64,000 bases of DNA from Kytococcus sedentarius DSM 20547 (GCF_000023925.1 NC_013169.1:62001-126000), one strand, 5' to 3'. Positions 40,455 through 50,285 are shown, numbered from the stretch's first letter. Translations and numbers: made by a program. The notes: generated by a model not told the origin, from the letters alone.

Positions 40455-41569
40455 GCTGCTGCTCCCGTCGGCAGGGTGACCATCAGACGGGTGCCCGGGG
40501 CGTTGTCCTCCCACACCACGGTGCCCCCGGCAGCGGCGGCGCGCTCACGGATGCCGTCGCTCCCCGATCCGGACGGCTCACCGGTCAGACCCTGCCCGTC
40601 GTCACACACCACCAGGCGGTCGGGCGCCAGGGTGACGTCCACCCTCGAGGCCCGGGCGTGCCGGCTCACGTTCGTGACCGCCTCACGCAGGATCCAGGCG
40701 GCGACGGGACGGTGGCGCGGGGGCACGTCCTGGGGGTCACCGTGCACGGTCAGGGTGACCTCGCTGCTCGAGGCCAGGTCCCGGGCGCGCTCCACCTCAT
40801 CGGCCAGGTCGGCGGACCGCAGGCCGACCACGGTCGACCGGGCCTCGCTGAGCGCCTGGCGGGCCAGTGCGGCCACCTGCGAGATCTCGTCGCGGGCCCG
40901 GTCGTCGTCGCGTCCCACCAGGCGCTCGGCGAGGTCGGCCTTCAGCACGATGGCGGTGAGCGAGTGCCCCAGCACGTCGTGCACGTCCCGGGCCACCCGC
41001 TCGCGCTCGGCGGTGATGGCCAGGGCCGTCTCCACCTCACCCAGCTCGACACCGCGGTGGATCATCTGCCGGACCGCCAGCATGCCGCCGCCGACGGGGG
41101 CCGCGATGAGGGCGAACAGTGCAGCCGGCGGTTCGACCAGCGCCACCACCAGCGGGGTCAGCGCCGCCGCGGCGGTGGCCGCGTAGTGCGCCGGGCGGGG
41201 CAGCTCGAGCGCGGCGTGCGTGGCCACGTACGGCAGGAGGCCGCAGGCCCCGACGCCCAGCACGGGGACCGTGGCCACCATGAGCGCGAGCATCCCCGCG
41301 AGCACCCACCACGGGCGGCGCTCGCTGTAGCCCCACAGGTAGAGCGCGGCGAACGCGATGATGGCGGCGACCGTGACCCCTCGGGCCAGCGGTGCCGCGT
41401 CGGCCTGCGCGGCGCCCAGCAGGGGGAAGGCCAGGAAGACCATGAAGACGATGGCGATGACGAGCGACCACCGGTAGTAGGGGTCGTCCCGTCGCGGGCC
41501 CGGGGCTGCGGGGTGTGTGGCGGGGCCGGACGACGCGGCCGGGGACCGCTCCGGCGCCGGGGCGCTCAC
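40451..41569 (-). CDS. Sensor histidine kinase (HisKA_3, DesK-like)
   Basis: 372 residues from a GTG at 41569 overlapping the permease stop. The N-terminal half has about five to six membrane helices with no large external domain, so it may sense membrane state or its own transporter. The phospho-acceptor histidine is in RERVARDVHDVLGHSLTAIV. The ATP-binding domain carries REAVTNVSRHARASRV (N box), DDGQG and GIRERAAAAGG (G boxes). It phosphorylates the adjacent LuxR-type regulator. Confidence 0.92.
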   Translation of the reverse strand: MSAPAPERSPAASSGPATHPAAPGPRRDDPYYRWSLVIAIVFMVFLAFPLLGAAQADAAPLARGVTVAAIIAFAALYLWGYSERRPWWVLAGMLALMVATVPVLGVGACGLLPYVATHAALELPRPAHYAATAAAALTPLVVALVEPPAALFALIAAPVGGGMLAVRQMIHRGVELGEVETALAITAERERVARDVHDVLGHSLTAIVLKADLAERLVGRDDDRARDEISQVAALARQALSEARSTVVGLRSADLADEVERARDLASSSEVTLTVHGDPQDVPPRHRPVAAWILREAVTNVSRHARASRVDVTLAPDRLVVCDDGQGLTGEPSGSGSDGIRERAAAAGGTVVWEDNAPGTRLMVTLPTGAAA

Positions 41570-42333
41570 TCGCGCCGCCCCGTGCGCCGCATCACCAGGG
41601 TGCACGCCACCGCCAGGACCAGGAACCATGCCCCCATGTTCGCCCATGCCTGCCAGACGGGGATGTTCACCCCGCTGCTGATCCACCCCTCGGTGATGGG
41701 GCGCTCGGCCGCGTTGACCACGCCGAACATCGGGGTGAACCGCGCCAGCGTGAGCAGCCAGCCGTCCAGCGGCATGAACACGTTGCCCAGGAAGGCCAGG
41801 ATCACGATGCCGCCCGACGCGATGCCGATGGAGGCATCGGAGCGGATCACCAGCGCCAGCAGCAGGCCGTACAGCGCGAAGAGCGACGCGCCCAGCCAGC
41901 CGATGAGGCCGCACAGCAGCCAGTTGCCCAGCGGTGCCTCGGCGCCGGTCGCGGCCGCGATGGCCAGCACCAGGACCACGGGCACCAGTGCCACCACCAG
42001 GGCCGTGACGAGCTTCTGCAGGGCGAACCCGAGCGGGCTCAACGGGGTGAGCAGCAGCTGGCGGGTCCAGCCCTGCTGACGCTCCCAGGCCGTCAGGGCG
42101 CCGATGGAGGCACACGCCGTGCAGGCGCCGTAGACGGCCATGCGCACGGCCAGCATCGAGTTGCCGTCGCCGCCGGGCATCTCGGCGTCGATGGCGTTGC
42201 CGGCCGAGAAGATCAGGTACATGAACACCGGCAGGCCGATGGTGAAGATGACGTTGGAGACGTTCCGCAGGATCCGGACGGTGTCGATGCGGAGGTAGGT
42301 GGGGGAGAAGAGCATTCCGGTGGGGGTCGACAT
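41566..42333 (-). CDS. ABC-2 type transporter permease
   Basis: 255 residues, six membrane helices in the ABC-2 pattern, e.g. NVIFTIGLPVFMYLIFSAGN, LVTALVVALVPVVLVLAIAA and GIASGGIVILAFLGNVFMPL. The ATG at 42333 follows AGGAG and lies 15 bases after the ATPase gene. Together they form an export system, commonly for drugs, lipids or peptides. Confidence 0.9.
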   Translation of the reverse strand: MSTPTGMLFSPTYLRIDTVRILRNVSNVIFTIGLPVFMYLIFSAGNAIDAEMPGGDGNSMLAVRMAVYGACTACASIGALTAWERQQGWTRQLLLTPLSPLGFALQKLVTALVVALVPVVLVLAIAAATGAEAPLGNWLLCGLIGWLGASLFALYGLLLALVIRSDASIGIASGGIVILAFLGNVFMPLDGWLLTLARFTPMFGVVNAAERPITEGWISSGVNIPVWQAWANMGAWFLVLAVACTLVMRRTGRRE

Positions 42334-42348
42334 GGTGGCTCCTGGGGT

Positions 42349-43368
42349 TCAGGCGGCGGTGGCCGCGGGCTCGGGGCGGGCGGGCGAGGTGGGCTGGTCC
42401 GGGTCGGTGCCGCCGTGCGGGTCGGTCGCCTCCCGGGTGAGCTCGGCGAAGGCCTCGTCCAGGCCCAGCGGCACGATCTGCAGGCCCGTGGCCCGCCACT
42501 CGGTGAGGGCCAGCCGGGCGAAGCGGTCGGAGTCCGTCACCCGCATCTCCAGCCGGTCGGGGGTGGGGGTGCGGACGTCGACCACGTCGGGCTCGCCCGC
42601 CAGCTGCTGGGCGAGGCGTCCCGCATCGGGGGTGGTGCAGGTGAGCACCCGGCCGGGGACCCGCGAGCGGACGGCCTCGGTGGTGTCGTCGGCGATCACG
42701 CGGCCGCCGGCCATCAACACGGTCCGGGGCGCGTACTCCTCGGCCTCCGCGAGGTAGTGGGTGGCGAAGACGATGGTGCGTCCCGCCTGCGCCTCGGCGC
42801 TGACCACCTCCCAGAACTCCTGCCGGGCGGAGACGTCCATGCCGGCGGTGGGCTCGTCGAGCACCATCAGGTCGGGGTCGGGCAGCAGCGCCAGGGCGAA
42901 GCGCAGCCGCTGCTTCTCGCCCCCGCTGCAGCGGCTGACGCGCCGGGTGGCCAACGGGGTCAGGCCGGCGCGGTCCATCACCGAGCCCACGCGGCGGCGG
43001 CCGCCGGGGTGCAGGCTGGCGACCGCGCGGACGGTCTCGGCCACGCGCAGGTCGTCGAGCAGCGCGCCGGACTGCAGCATCGCGCCCACCCGCCCGGCAG
43101 ACACCGCGCGGGACGGGGGGTCGCCGCAGACCCGCACCTCGCCCGAGGAGGGGGCCTGCAGGCCCAGCGCCATGTCGAGGGTGACGGACTTGCCGGCGCC
43201 GTTGTGGCCCAGCAGGGCCACCACGTCGCCGCGGTGCACGGTCAGGTCGACGCCGCGCACCGCATCAACCCGTCGGGTGCCGCGGCCGAAGGACTTGTGG
43301 ACCCCGCGCAGGTCGAGCACGGGCGCCGCGTCGGCGGCGGGGGGCAGGGAGTCGCTGGTTCGTTCCAT
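42349..43368 (-). CDS. ABC transporter ATP-binding protein
   Basis: 339 residues. Walker A GHNGAGKSVTLDMAL, Q-loop GAMLQSGALLDD, signature CSGGEKQRLRFALAL, Walker B LMVLDEPTAGMD and the switch histidine in VFATHYLAEAEE are all intact. The C-terminal 110 residues form the extra domain seen in DrrA/CcmA-like export ATPases and end in a Pro/Ala tail. The ATG at 43368 is preferred to the GTG at 43377. First gene of the operon ATPase-permease-kinase-regulator. Confidence 0.93.
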   Translation of the reverse strand: MERTSDSLPPAADAAPVLDLRGVHKSFGRGTRRVDAVRGVDLTVHRGDVVALLGHNGAGKSVTLDMALGLQAPSSGEVRVCGDPPSRAVSAGRVGAMLQSGALLDDLRVAETVRAVASLHPGGRRRVGSVMDRAGLTPLATRRVSRCSGGEKQRLRFALALLPDPDLMVLDEPTAGMDVSARQEFWEVVSAEAQAGRTIVFATHYLAEAEEYAPRTVLMAGGRVIADDTTEAVRSRVPGRVLTCTTPDAGRLAQQLAGEPDVVDVRTPTPDRLEMRVTDSDRFARLALTEWRATGLQIVPLGLDEAFAELTREATDPHGGTDPDQPTSPARPEPAATAA

Positions 43369-43504
43369 GCCACCCACGGTGCCGGGACGGCGAGGTGGGC
43401 GCCCACGACCGGCATCACGCCCCCACCGTGACCGGAGTCACGGCCCGGGGTCACGACCCGGCGGGGGCGTGGTGCGGGCGGGGCGTGGTGCCGGCGGGCG
43501 TCGG

Positions 43505-44482
43505 TCAGGCCGAGGGGTCCAGCAGCAGTTTGCCGCTGGTGCGGCGCCCCGTGAGGTCCGCCTGGGCGCGGGCCGCCTCGGTCATCGGGTAGGTCTCGCC
43601 GATCGTGAGCTCCAGGGAGCCGTCGGCCACCATCGCGAAGACGGCCGAGGAGTGGTGCAGCAACTCCTCGCGGGTGGAGACGTAGGTGGCCATGCCCGGG
43701 CGGGTCAGGTACAGGCCCCCACCGGCGTTGAGGCGCTGCGGGTCCACCGGGGGCACCGGCCCGCTCGCCGCGCCGAAGAGGCAGAGCAGGCCGCGCGGGG
43801 ACAACGAGTCCAGCGACGCGTCGAAGGTGCTGGCACCCACGCCGTCGAACACCACCCGGACGCCGGCGCCGCCGGTGATCTCGCGGATGCGCTCGGTGAC
43901 GTCCTCGTGGTCGTAGCGGATGATGTGGCTCGCCCCGGCCGCCCGGCCCGCCTCGGCCTTGGCCTCGGTGGAGCAGGTGCCGATCACCTCGACCCCGTCC
44001 GCCGCGAGCACCTGCGTCAGGAGCAGCCCGACGCCGCCGGCCACCGCGTGCACCAGCACCCTGTCACCGGCCTGCAGCGGCCACACCTCGCGGGCGAGGA
44101 AGTGCGCGGTCATGCCCTGCACCATCCCCGCGACGGCCTGCTCGTCGGTGACGCCCTGCGGCACCGGCACGGTCTTCTCGGCCGGCACCACCGCGTGCGT
44201 GGTGTAGCCCTGCCCATTGACCAGGCACCAGGCCACCCGGTCGCCCACGGCCACGTCCGTGACGCCCTCGCCAACGGCGCTGACGGCGCCCACTCCCTCG
44301 TTGCCCGCGGTCAGCGGGAGCTCCGCCGGGTAGAGACCTTCGCGGTAGTAGGTGTCGATGAAGTTGACGCCCGCTCGGGCGACCTCCACCACGACCTCCC
44401 CGGCACCCGGGGTGGGGTCGTCGGACTCGCGGACCTGCAGGACCTCGGTCCCGCCGTGCTTCTCGAAGACGATGCTGCGCAT
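43505..44482 (-). CDS. Zinc-independent quinone oxidoreductase
   Basis: 325 residues of the medium-chain dehydrogenase family without structural or catalytic zinc ligands. ARAGVNFIDTYYREGLYP is the QOR N-terminal signature, AGNEGVGAVSAVGEGV precedes the NADPH domain, and VLVHAVAGGVGLLLTQ is the nucleotide-binding loop. It reduces quinones by one electron using NADPH (family knowledge). The gene stands alone, with 103 bases to the upstream gene. Confidence 0.92.
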   Translation of the reverse strand: MRSIVFEKHGGTEVLQVRESDDPTPGAGEVVVEVARAGVNFIDTYYREGLYPAELPLTAGNEGVGAVSAVGEGVTDVAVGDRVAWCLVNGQGYTTHAVVPAEKTVPVPQGVTDEQAVAGMVQGMTAHFLAREVWPLQAGDRVLVHAVAGGVGLLLTQVLAADGVEVIGTCSTEAKAEAGRAAGASHIIRYDHEDVTERIREITGGAGVRVVFDGVGASTFDASLDSLSPRGLLCLFGAASGPVPPVDPQRLNAGGGLYLTRPGMATYVSTREELLHHSSAVFAMVADGSLELTIGETYPMTEAARAQADLTGRRTSGKLLLDPSA

Positions 44483-44585
44483 GCGCCCAGCCTCGCATCA
44501 CGGACCGCAGCGCGCACGCGGCAGGTGGCCGGGACGGTGCCTGGGGTGGGCGGGCCCAAGGGGGCAGCCACCCCGGGCCGGCGCC

Positions 44586-45983
44586 TCAGCGGACCCGTGC
44601 GCGCTCCACGATGCCCTGGTGCACCCTCGTGAACAGGGCGCGGTGGGCGGGGTAGGAGCCCCACCAGGAGGTCTCTCCAGCCAGCCCGTGGGGCACGAAG
44701 GTGACCTCCTGGGTCAGGAGGGACTGCCCCGCATCGTGGGGGGCGGGGGTGACCGCGAGGGTCAGCCGCGCCGTCCCGGGCAGGGCGCGGGTGGAACGGA
44801 GCCGTACCGAGCGGGTCGTGCCCTCCCGATCCGTCGACTCGAGGGCCCACGGGCCCAGCGCGCCCCGGGGGCCCAGCGAGCCGCTCGAGCCGATGGACTC
44901 CACCTCAGCCCACAGGTCGTCCGCCGGCGCGTCGACGATGCTGCGCCAGGTCTCGGTTCGCTGCTGGCGGCCCACCCACTCGGGGTCGCCCGGCAGCGCG
45001 TCGGCGGGCTCCTCGCCCTCGGCTGCGGGGTCCACCGCATCGGCCCGGACCAGGGCGCGTGCCACGGCGTCGTCGAATGGGGTGTGGCCGCCGGCCGGGG
45101 CGCCGGTGAACTCCTCCAGCGCGCGGCCGTCCTTGACCACCACCTCGTGCACCAGCGAGCCGACCAGCGGCTTGGCCACGCCGGCGGGCACCGGCGTCAC
45201 CAAGCCCACCCAGTGGCTGGCGAGCCAGGGGGTCATCACCGGCGCCAGGGCGATGCGGCGGCGTCGCAGGCCGGCCACCTGGCCGTAGCGCACCAGCATG
45301 TCGCGGAAGCGGAGCACCTCGTCGCTGCCCACGTCGAAGGCGCGGTTCACCCCGGCGGGCAAGGAGGCGGCCCCGACCAGGTAGTGCAGCACGTCGGCCA
45401 CGGCGATGGGCTGGATGCGGTTGTCCAACCAGCGCGGGGCGAGCATCACCGGGAGCCGGTCGGTGAGGTGGCGCAGCATCTCGAAGCTGGCTGACCCGGC
45501 GCCGACGATCACCGCGGCCTGCAGGACGGCGGCAGGGGTGTCGGCCGCGAGGAACACGTCACCGACGGCCTTGCGGCTGTACAGGTGGGTGGACAGCGGC
45601 TCGTTGTGCGGATGCATGCCGCCCAGGTAGACGATGCGGCCGACCCCGGCGGCGTCGCAGGCGGCGGCGAAGGTCTGGGCCATGGCGCGCTCGCGCTCCA
45701 CGAAGTCGCCCTCGCCGTCCATCGAGTGCAGCAGGTAGTAGGCGACCTCCACCCCCTCCAGGGCGCTGGCGAGGTCGTCGAGGGAGTTCGCGTCCCCGGC
45801 GTGGACGTCTACGTCAACGGCCCAGGAACGGCCCTCGAGCTTCTCCGGTGAGCGCGCCAGGACCCGCACCGTCCACCCTGCCTCCAGCAGCGCCGGGACC
45901 AAGCGCGAGCCGATGTAGCCGGTGGCGCCCGTGACAAGGGCCTGTCCTGGGGTGGTCCCCGTGGGGGTCCCGGAGGTGGTCAT
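44586..45983 (-). CDS. NAD(P)-binding SDR protein with C-terminal DUF2867
   Basis: 465 residues. The N-terminal 280 are an atypical SDR: LVTGATGYIGSRLVPALLEA, VEVAYYLLHSM, RIVYLGGMHPH. The C-terminal 140, beginning near WRSIVDAPADDLWAEVESIG, are a DUF2867 SRPBCC-like ligand-binding fold. This fusion is common in actinobacteria; the substrate is unknown, an NADH-dependent quinone or sugar-nucleotide role being guesswork. It is followed on the same strand by the quinone oxidoreductase gene. Confidence 0.85.
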   Translation of the reverse strand: MTTSGTPTGTTPGQALVTGATGYIGSRLVPALLEAGWTVRVLARSPEKLEGRSWAVDVDVHAGDANSLDDLASALEGVEVAYYLLHSMDGEGDFVERERAMAQTFAAACDAAGVGRIVYLGGMHPHNEPLSTHLYSRKAVGDVFLAADTPAAVLQAAVIVGAGSASFEMLRHLTDRLPVMLAPRWLDNRIQPIAVADVLHYLVGAASLPAGVNRAFDVGSDEVLRFRDMLVRYGQVAGLRRRRIALAPVMTPWLASHWVGLVTPVPAGVAKPLVGSLVHEVVVKDGRALEEFTGAPAGGHTPFDDAVARALVRADAVDPAAEGEEPADALPGDPEWVGRQQRTETWRSIVDAPADDLWAEVESIGSSGSLGPRGALGPWALESTDREGTTRSVRLRSTRALPGTARLTLAVTPAPHDAGQSLLTQEVTFVPHGLAGETSWWGSYPAHRALFTRVHQGIVERARVR

Positions 45984-46022
45984 GCCCCCAGCGTAGGCGC
46001 GCGCTGGCCCACCCGCGCCCCC

Positions 46023-46757
46023 TCAGGCTGCCCGGTCCATCACAGCGGGGAGGACCAACAGCATGCCCAGCGACCAGGTGCAGTGGATGAGCACCGGCGC
46101 CAGGATGCCGCCGGTCACGCGACGCTGCAGGCCCACCACCCACCCCAGCACGGCGGCGGCCAGGACCAGCCCGAGGGAGCCGGTGGCGATGGTCGTCAGC
46201 GTGTAGACCACCGTGGTGACCAGCACCGGCCGCCACGGGGTGGCCGAGTACATGGCGCCGCGGAAGAACAGCTCCTCGGCGACCCCGTTGACCAGGGCGA
46301 GGGCGACCACCAGCGGCAGGATGCCCAGGCGCGCGTGGTCGAGCACCGCATCGACGCTGGCCGACAGGACCGGGATGCGGGCGGCCACCAGGGCACCGAC
46401 CATGAACAGGGCGATCACGCCCAGGGCCACGAGGACGGGCTGCAGGACGGGCCGGACGTAGCGGTCGCCGGACCGGGTGTGGGCCCAGCCCAGGTGCAGC
46501 GGGCCGGAGGCGAACGAGCCCGCCGTCCACGTGATGGCCAGCGCGGTGGCCGCTCCGTAGAACGAGGCCGATCCCGGCTCGGAGCGCAGCGACCACGCGA
46601 GGAAGACGGTGCCCACCAGCAGGGTCAGGGCCACCACGACCTGCCGTCGCCTCAGCTGGCGGGGGTCGGCCCGGTGGTCCCGCGGGACCTGGCGCACGAA
46701 CTGCGCGGAGCCGAACCGGGAGAGCTCCTGCAGCAACGGGGCGAAGGGGGTGCGCAT
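46023..46757 (-). CDS. CPBP-family intramembrane metalloprotease
   Basis: 244 residues with seven to eight membrane helices. The CPBP (Abi/CAAX protease) motifs are visible: NGVAEELFFRGAMYSA (EExxxR) and GGILAPVLIHCTWSLGML (second histidine motif). The family cleaves prenylated or other membrane substrates, or gives bacteriocin self-immunity. The ATG at 46757 is chosen; the longer open frame reaches into the PHO-box region. It is divergent from phoD. Confidence 0.85.
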   Translation of the reverse strand: MRTPFAPLLQELSRFGSAQFVRQVPRDHRADPRQLRRRQVVVALTLLVGTVFLAWSLRSEPGSASFYGAATALAITWTAGSFASGPLHLGWAHTRSGDRYVRPVLQPVLVALGVIALFMVGALVAARIPVLSASVDAVLDHARLGILPLVVALALVNGVAEELFFRGAMYSATPWRPVLVTTVVYTLTTIATGSLGLVLAAAVLGWVVGLQRRVTGGILAPVLIHCTWSLGMLLVLPAVMDRAA

Positions 46758-46923
46758 CACCAGAGCGTAGGCGCCGTGGGGCTCGAGTGCGCCAAAACTG
46801 TTGTGCGAGCGTGGTTGACTCGTCGGCGGCCTGTGAGGAGCCGGCCCCGGCCCCGGCCGGGGCGTCTGCTCCCGCGTTGGACAGATGGGGTGAGTCCCCC
46901 ACGTGGGTGAATCCTGAGCCAAA

Positions 46924-46945
46924 GTTCAGCCGCCGTTCACCCGAA
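46924..46945 (+). promoter_or_regulatory. PHO box upstream of phoD
   Basis: Two adjacent 11-bp units, GTTCAGCCGCC (46924-46934) and GTTCACCCGAA (46935-46945), match the actinobacterial PhoP direct-repeat consensus GTTCACC(C)-like. They end 41 bases before the phoD ATG. Predicts induction of the phosphatase under phosphate starvation. Confidence 0.7.
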
Positions 46946-46986
46946 GAGCACCGGCGCACCACCCGGGTGCGCCACCCTCATCGTCC

Positions 46987-48609
46987 ATGACCCCCACGAA
47001 ATCCCTGCCCCACACCACATCCGGCGCCCTGCCCGTCGACTCCTCGTGGCCCGAGCAGCCGACCGCGTCGCGCACCGCACCCGGCGCCTCGCCCTCCCGC
47101 CGCCTGGTCCTGGCCACCGGCGCCGCCACGCTCGGCGCCCTAGCCCTGGCCACCGGCCATGCCACCGCCGGCGATGCCTACCCGTTCACCCTGGGCGTCG
47201 CCTCGGGTGACCCGACTCCCGACGGCGTGGTGCTCTGGACGCGCCTGGCCACCGACCCCGTGGCCCCCGACGGCCTCGGCGGGCTCGGCCAGACCACCTC
47301 CACCGTCGAGTGGGAGCTGGCCACCGACGAGTCCTTCCGTCGCATCGTGCGCCGGGGCACCGTCACCACCGACGCCTCGGTCGGCCACAGCATCCACATC
47401 GAGCTCGCCGGCCTGCCGTCCTCTGCCCGGTTCACCTACCGCTTCCGGGCCAACGGCCACCTCTCCCCGGTGGGGCATACGCGGACCGCTCCGGCCCCGG
47501 GCAGCGACGAGCGCGCCACCTTCGCCGTCGCCTCCTGCGCGCAGTGGGAGCACGGGTTCTTCACCGCCTACCGCCACATCGCGGCCGAGCAGCCGGACCT
47601 GGTCGTCCACCTGGGCGACTACATCTACGAGCACGGCCCCGGCGGCTACCCGGTGTCCTCCGGCCGCGCCCGCACCATGGTGGGCGGGGAGATCCACTCG
47701 CTGGCCGACTACCGCCGCCGCCACGCCCTCTACAAGTCCGATGCGGACCTGCAGGCCGCGCACGCCGCCGCCCCCTGGGTGGTGGTCTTCGACGACCACG
47801 AGGTCGACAACGACTGGGCCGAGCTCTACCACGAGGTCTGGGGCAAGGTGCCGGCCTTCGCCGAGCGCCGTGCCGCCGGTTTCCGCGCCTATTGGGAGAA
47901 TATGCCGCTGCGCCGCAGCTCGGTCCCGGGCGCCGACGGCATCCAGCTCTACCGTCGCCTCACCTGGGGGCGCATGGCCACGCTGCACGTGCTGGACACG
48001 CGCCAGTACCGGTCGAACCAGACCGGCCTCATCGGCCCGGTGCGCAGCACCTACGACTCCCGCCGCACCATGCTGGGGTCCACCCAGGAGGCCTGGCTCG
48101 ATGAGGGGCTGCGCACCTCGGGAGCCCGCTGGGACCTGCTGGGCCAGCAGGTGATGGTGGCGCAGTACGACATGATGGCCGGCCCCGGGTTCCTCACCAA
48201 CCAGGACGCCTGGGACGGGTACGTGGCCGCCAAGGACCGGCTGCTCACGAGCCTGGAGCGCTCTGATGCCCGCAACCCGGTGGTGCTCACCGGTGACGTG
48301 CACGAGTCCTTCGCGAACGACCTGTGGCGCACCACGGACTCGGGGCGGGTGACGCTGGGCTCGGAGTTCGTCACCACCTCGGTCACCTCCGGCGGGGACG
48401 GCAAGGACTCACAGTTCACCGGGGACGCCGACAACCCCCACATCCGCTACCACGAGACCACCCGCGGCTACCTGCGGCTGGACCTCACCGCCGACTCGAT
48501 GGCGGGGACCTTCCGCGCCGTCGACACCGTCAGCTCCCGCGGTGGCGCCGTCCGCACCGACGCCCGGTTCGCGCTGGAGGACGGCCGCCGCGGCCTGCAG
48601 GCGGTCTGA
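46987..48609 (+). CDS. phoD: PhoD-like alkaline phosphatase/phosphodiesterase, Tat-exported
   Basis: 540 residues. A Tat signal occupies the first 60 residues (SRRLVLATGAATLGALALA). A PhoD N-terminal beta domain follows (TLGVASGDPTPDGVVLWTRL), then the metallophosphatase core: FAVASCAQWE, VHLGDYIYEHGP (metal ligands), VFDDHEVDNDW, and NPVVLTGDVHESF. PhoD enzymes use Fe3+ and Ca2+ and release phosphate from mono- and diesters outside the cell. The upstream PHO box supports this role. A hairpin terminator follows at 48627. Confidence 0.95.
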   Translation: MTPTKSLPHTTSGALPVDSSWPEQPTASRTAPGASPSRRLVLATGAATLGALALATGHATAGDAYPFTLGVASGDPTPDGVVLWTRLATDPVAPDGLGGLGQTTSTVEWELATDESFRRIVRRGTVTTDASVGHSIHIELAGLPSSARFTYRFRANGHLSPVGHTRTAPAPGSDERATFAVASCAQWEHGFFTAYRHIAAEQPDLVVHLGDYIYEHGPGGYPVSSGRARTMVGGEIHSLADYRRRHALYKSDADLQAAHAAAPWVVVFDDHEVDNDWAELYHEVWGKVPAFAERRAAGFRAYWENMPLRRSSVPGADGIQLYRRLTWGRMATLHVLDTRQYRSNQTGLIGPVRSTYDSRRTMLGSTQEAWLDEGLRTSGARWDLLGQQVMVAQYDMMAGPGFLTNQDAWDGYVAAKDRLLTSLERSDARNPVVLTGDVHESFANDLWRTTDSGRVTLGSEFVTTSVTSGGDGKDSQFTGDADNPHIRYHETTRGYLRLDLTADSMAGTFRAVDTVSSRGGAVRTDARFALEDGRRGLQAV

Positions 48610-48626
48610 GCCACCCACCGACGGCA

Positions 48627-48663
48627 CCGGCCCGCCGCCCCGGACAGGGGGGTGGCGGGCCGG
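48627..48663 (+). terminator. Hairpin terminator after phoD
   Basis: CCGGCCCGCC (48627-48636) pairs perfectly with 48654-48663, with further C/G pairing inside. It begins 17 bases after the phoD stop. Confidence 0.7.
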
Positions 48664-48728
48664 ATTGCTGCCGAATCGTGACCATCGACCCCTCGCGTCG
48701 CGGGGTGCCCCGGTGGTGGGATGGGCCC

Positions 48729-50279
48729 ATGAACATCGCCACCTTTCTCACCGACACCGCCGAGAAGCACGCGCAGGGGGTGGCCCTCATCCAGGACGAC
48801 ACCCGCCTCACCTACGCCGAGCTGCGGGACGCCACGGCTGCCGTCGCCGGGTACCTGCGGGACAAGGGCCTGGGGGAGGGCGACCGGATCTGCTTGATGC
48901 TGCCCAACGTCATCCCGTTCGTGCCCTTCTACTACGCCGCCCTGTCGCTGGGGGCCGTCGTGGTCCCCATGAACCCGTTGCTCCGCGACCGCGAGATCAC
49001 CCACTACCTCAAGGACTCGGGGGCCACCCACATCGTGGCCCTGGGGGGTGAGGCCGGCGCCGCGCTGGGCGGTGACGTGGGCGGGGTGGCCGAGCGCCAC
49101 CGGGTGACCGCGCACCTCATCGACCCCGCCCAGGGCCTGACCCCCTTCCTGGGTCAGCCGGTCACCGAGGTGGCCGACAAGGCACCCGGGGACACCGCGG
49201 TGATCCTCTACACCTCCGGCACCACCGGCAGCCCCAAGGGTGCGGAGCTGGCGCACGAGAACCTGCGCACCAACGTGCTCGCCACGCAGGAGACGCTGGT
49301 CCACCTGGAGCCGGGCGAGGTGGTGATGGGCTGCCTGCCGCTGTTCCACGTGTTCGGCATGACCTGTGCGCTCAACACCAGCGTGGTCGCCGGGGCCACG
49401 CTCACGCTGCTGCCGCGCTTCGAGGCCGGCAAGGCGCTGGAGATGATCGAGCGCGATGCGGTGAACGTCTTCGAGGGCGTGCCCACCATGTACGGCGGCC
49501 TCATCGCCGCCGCGAAGGCCCGCGAGGCCGAGGGCAAGCCGCCGGTGGACACCTCCACCCTGCGCCGCTGCGTCTCGGGCGGGTCGTCCCTGCCGATGGA
49601 GACCCTCCGCGCCTTCGAGCAGACCTTCGGTGCCGACATCCTGGAGGGCTACGGCCTCTCGGAGACCTCCCCGGTGGCCTGCTTCAACCACCCGGGCCGC
49701 ACCCGCGCCGGCAGCATCGGCCACCCCATCCGCGGGGTGGAGATGGCGATCCTCGACCCGGTGACCGGCCAGCCGGTGGAGCCCGGCGAGGTGGGCGAGG
49801 TCGTGATCCGCGGCGAGAACATCATGAAGGGCTACTGGGACAACCCCGAGGCCACCGAGCGGGCGATCCGCGACGGCTGGTTCCACTCCGGCGACCTGGG
49901 CCGGGTGGACCCCGACGGCTTCTTCTTCATCGTCGATCGCGTGAAGGACCTCATCATCCGCGGGGGCACCAACGTGTACCCGCGGGAGGTGGAGGAGGTC
50001 CTGTACGAGCACCCGAAGGTGCTGGAGGCCGCGGTGGTGGGCTCGGCGCACCCGGAGCTCGGCGAGGAGGTGACCGCCTACGTCGTCGCCCAGCCCGGGG
50101 AGCTCGACGAGGCCGCCCTGTCCGATGCGGAGTCGCCCGCCGCGCGGGCGCTCGCCGACGAGCTGCGCGCCCACGCGAAGGACCAGCTGGCCGCCTACAA
50201 GTACCCGCGACACATCCACTTCCTGGCCGAGCTGCCGAAGGGCCCCACCGGCAAGATCCTGAAGCGCGAGCTGGGCTGA
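48729..50279 (+). CDS. Acyl-CoA ligase (fatty acid-CoA ligase type)
   Basis: 516 residues of the ANL adenylating superfamily. The P-loop-like A3 motif is VILYTSGTTGSPKGAELAHE; A5 EGYGLSETSP; A7 WFHSGDLGRVD; A8 FFIVDRVKDLIIRGGTNVYP; A10 PKGPTGKILKRELG with the catalytic lysine. It activates a medium- or long-chain acid to its CoA ester via acyl-AMP. The ATG at 48729 lies 120 bases after phoD, beyond that gene's terminator, so it has its own promoter. Confidence 0.92.
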   Translation: MNIATFLTDTAEKHAQGVALIQDDTRLTYAELRDATAAVAGYLRDKGLGEGDRICLMLPNVIPFVPFYYAALSLGAVVVPMNPLLRDREITHYLKDSGATHIVALGGEAGAALGGDVGGVAERHRVTAHLIDPAQGLTPFLGQPVTEVADKAPGDTAVILYTSGTTGSPKGAELAHENLRTNVLATQETLVHLEPGEVVMGCLPLFHVFGMTCALNTSVVAGATLTLLPRFEAGKALEMIERDAVNVFEGVPTMYGGLIAAAKAREAEGKPPVDTSTLRRCVSGGSSLPMETLRAFEQTFGADILEGYGLSETSPVACFNHPGRTRAGSIGHPIRGVEMAILDPVTGQPVEPGEVGEVVIRGENIMKGYWDNPEATERAIRDGWFHSGDLGRVDPDGFFFIVDRVKDLIIRGGTNVYPREVEEVLYEHPKVLEAAVVGSAHPELGEEVTAYVVAQPGELDEAALSDAESPAARALADELRAHAKDQLAAYKYPRHIHFLAELPKGPTGKILKRELG

Positions 50280-50285
50280 GCCCCC

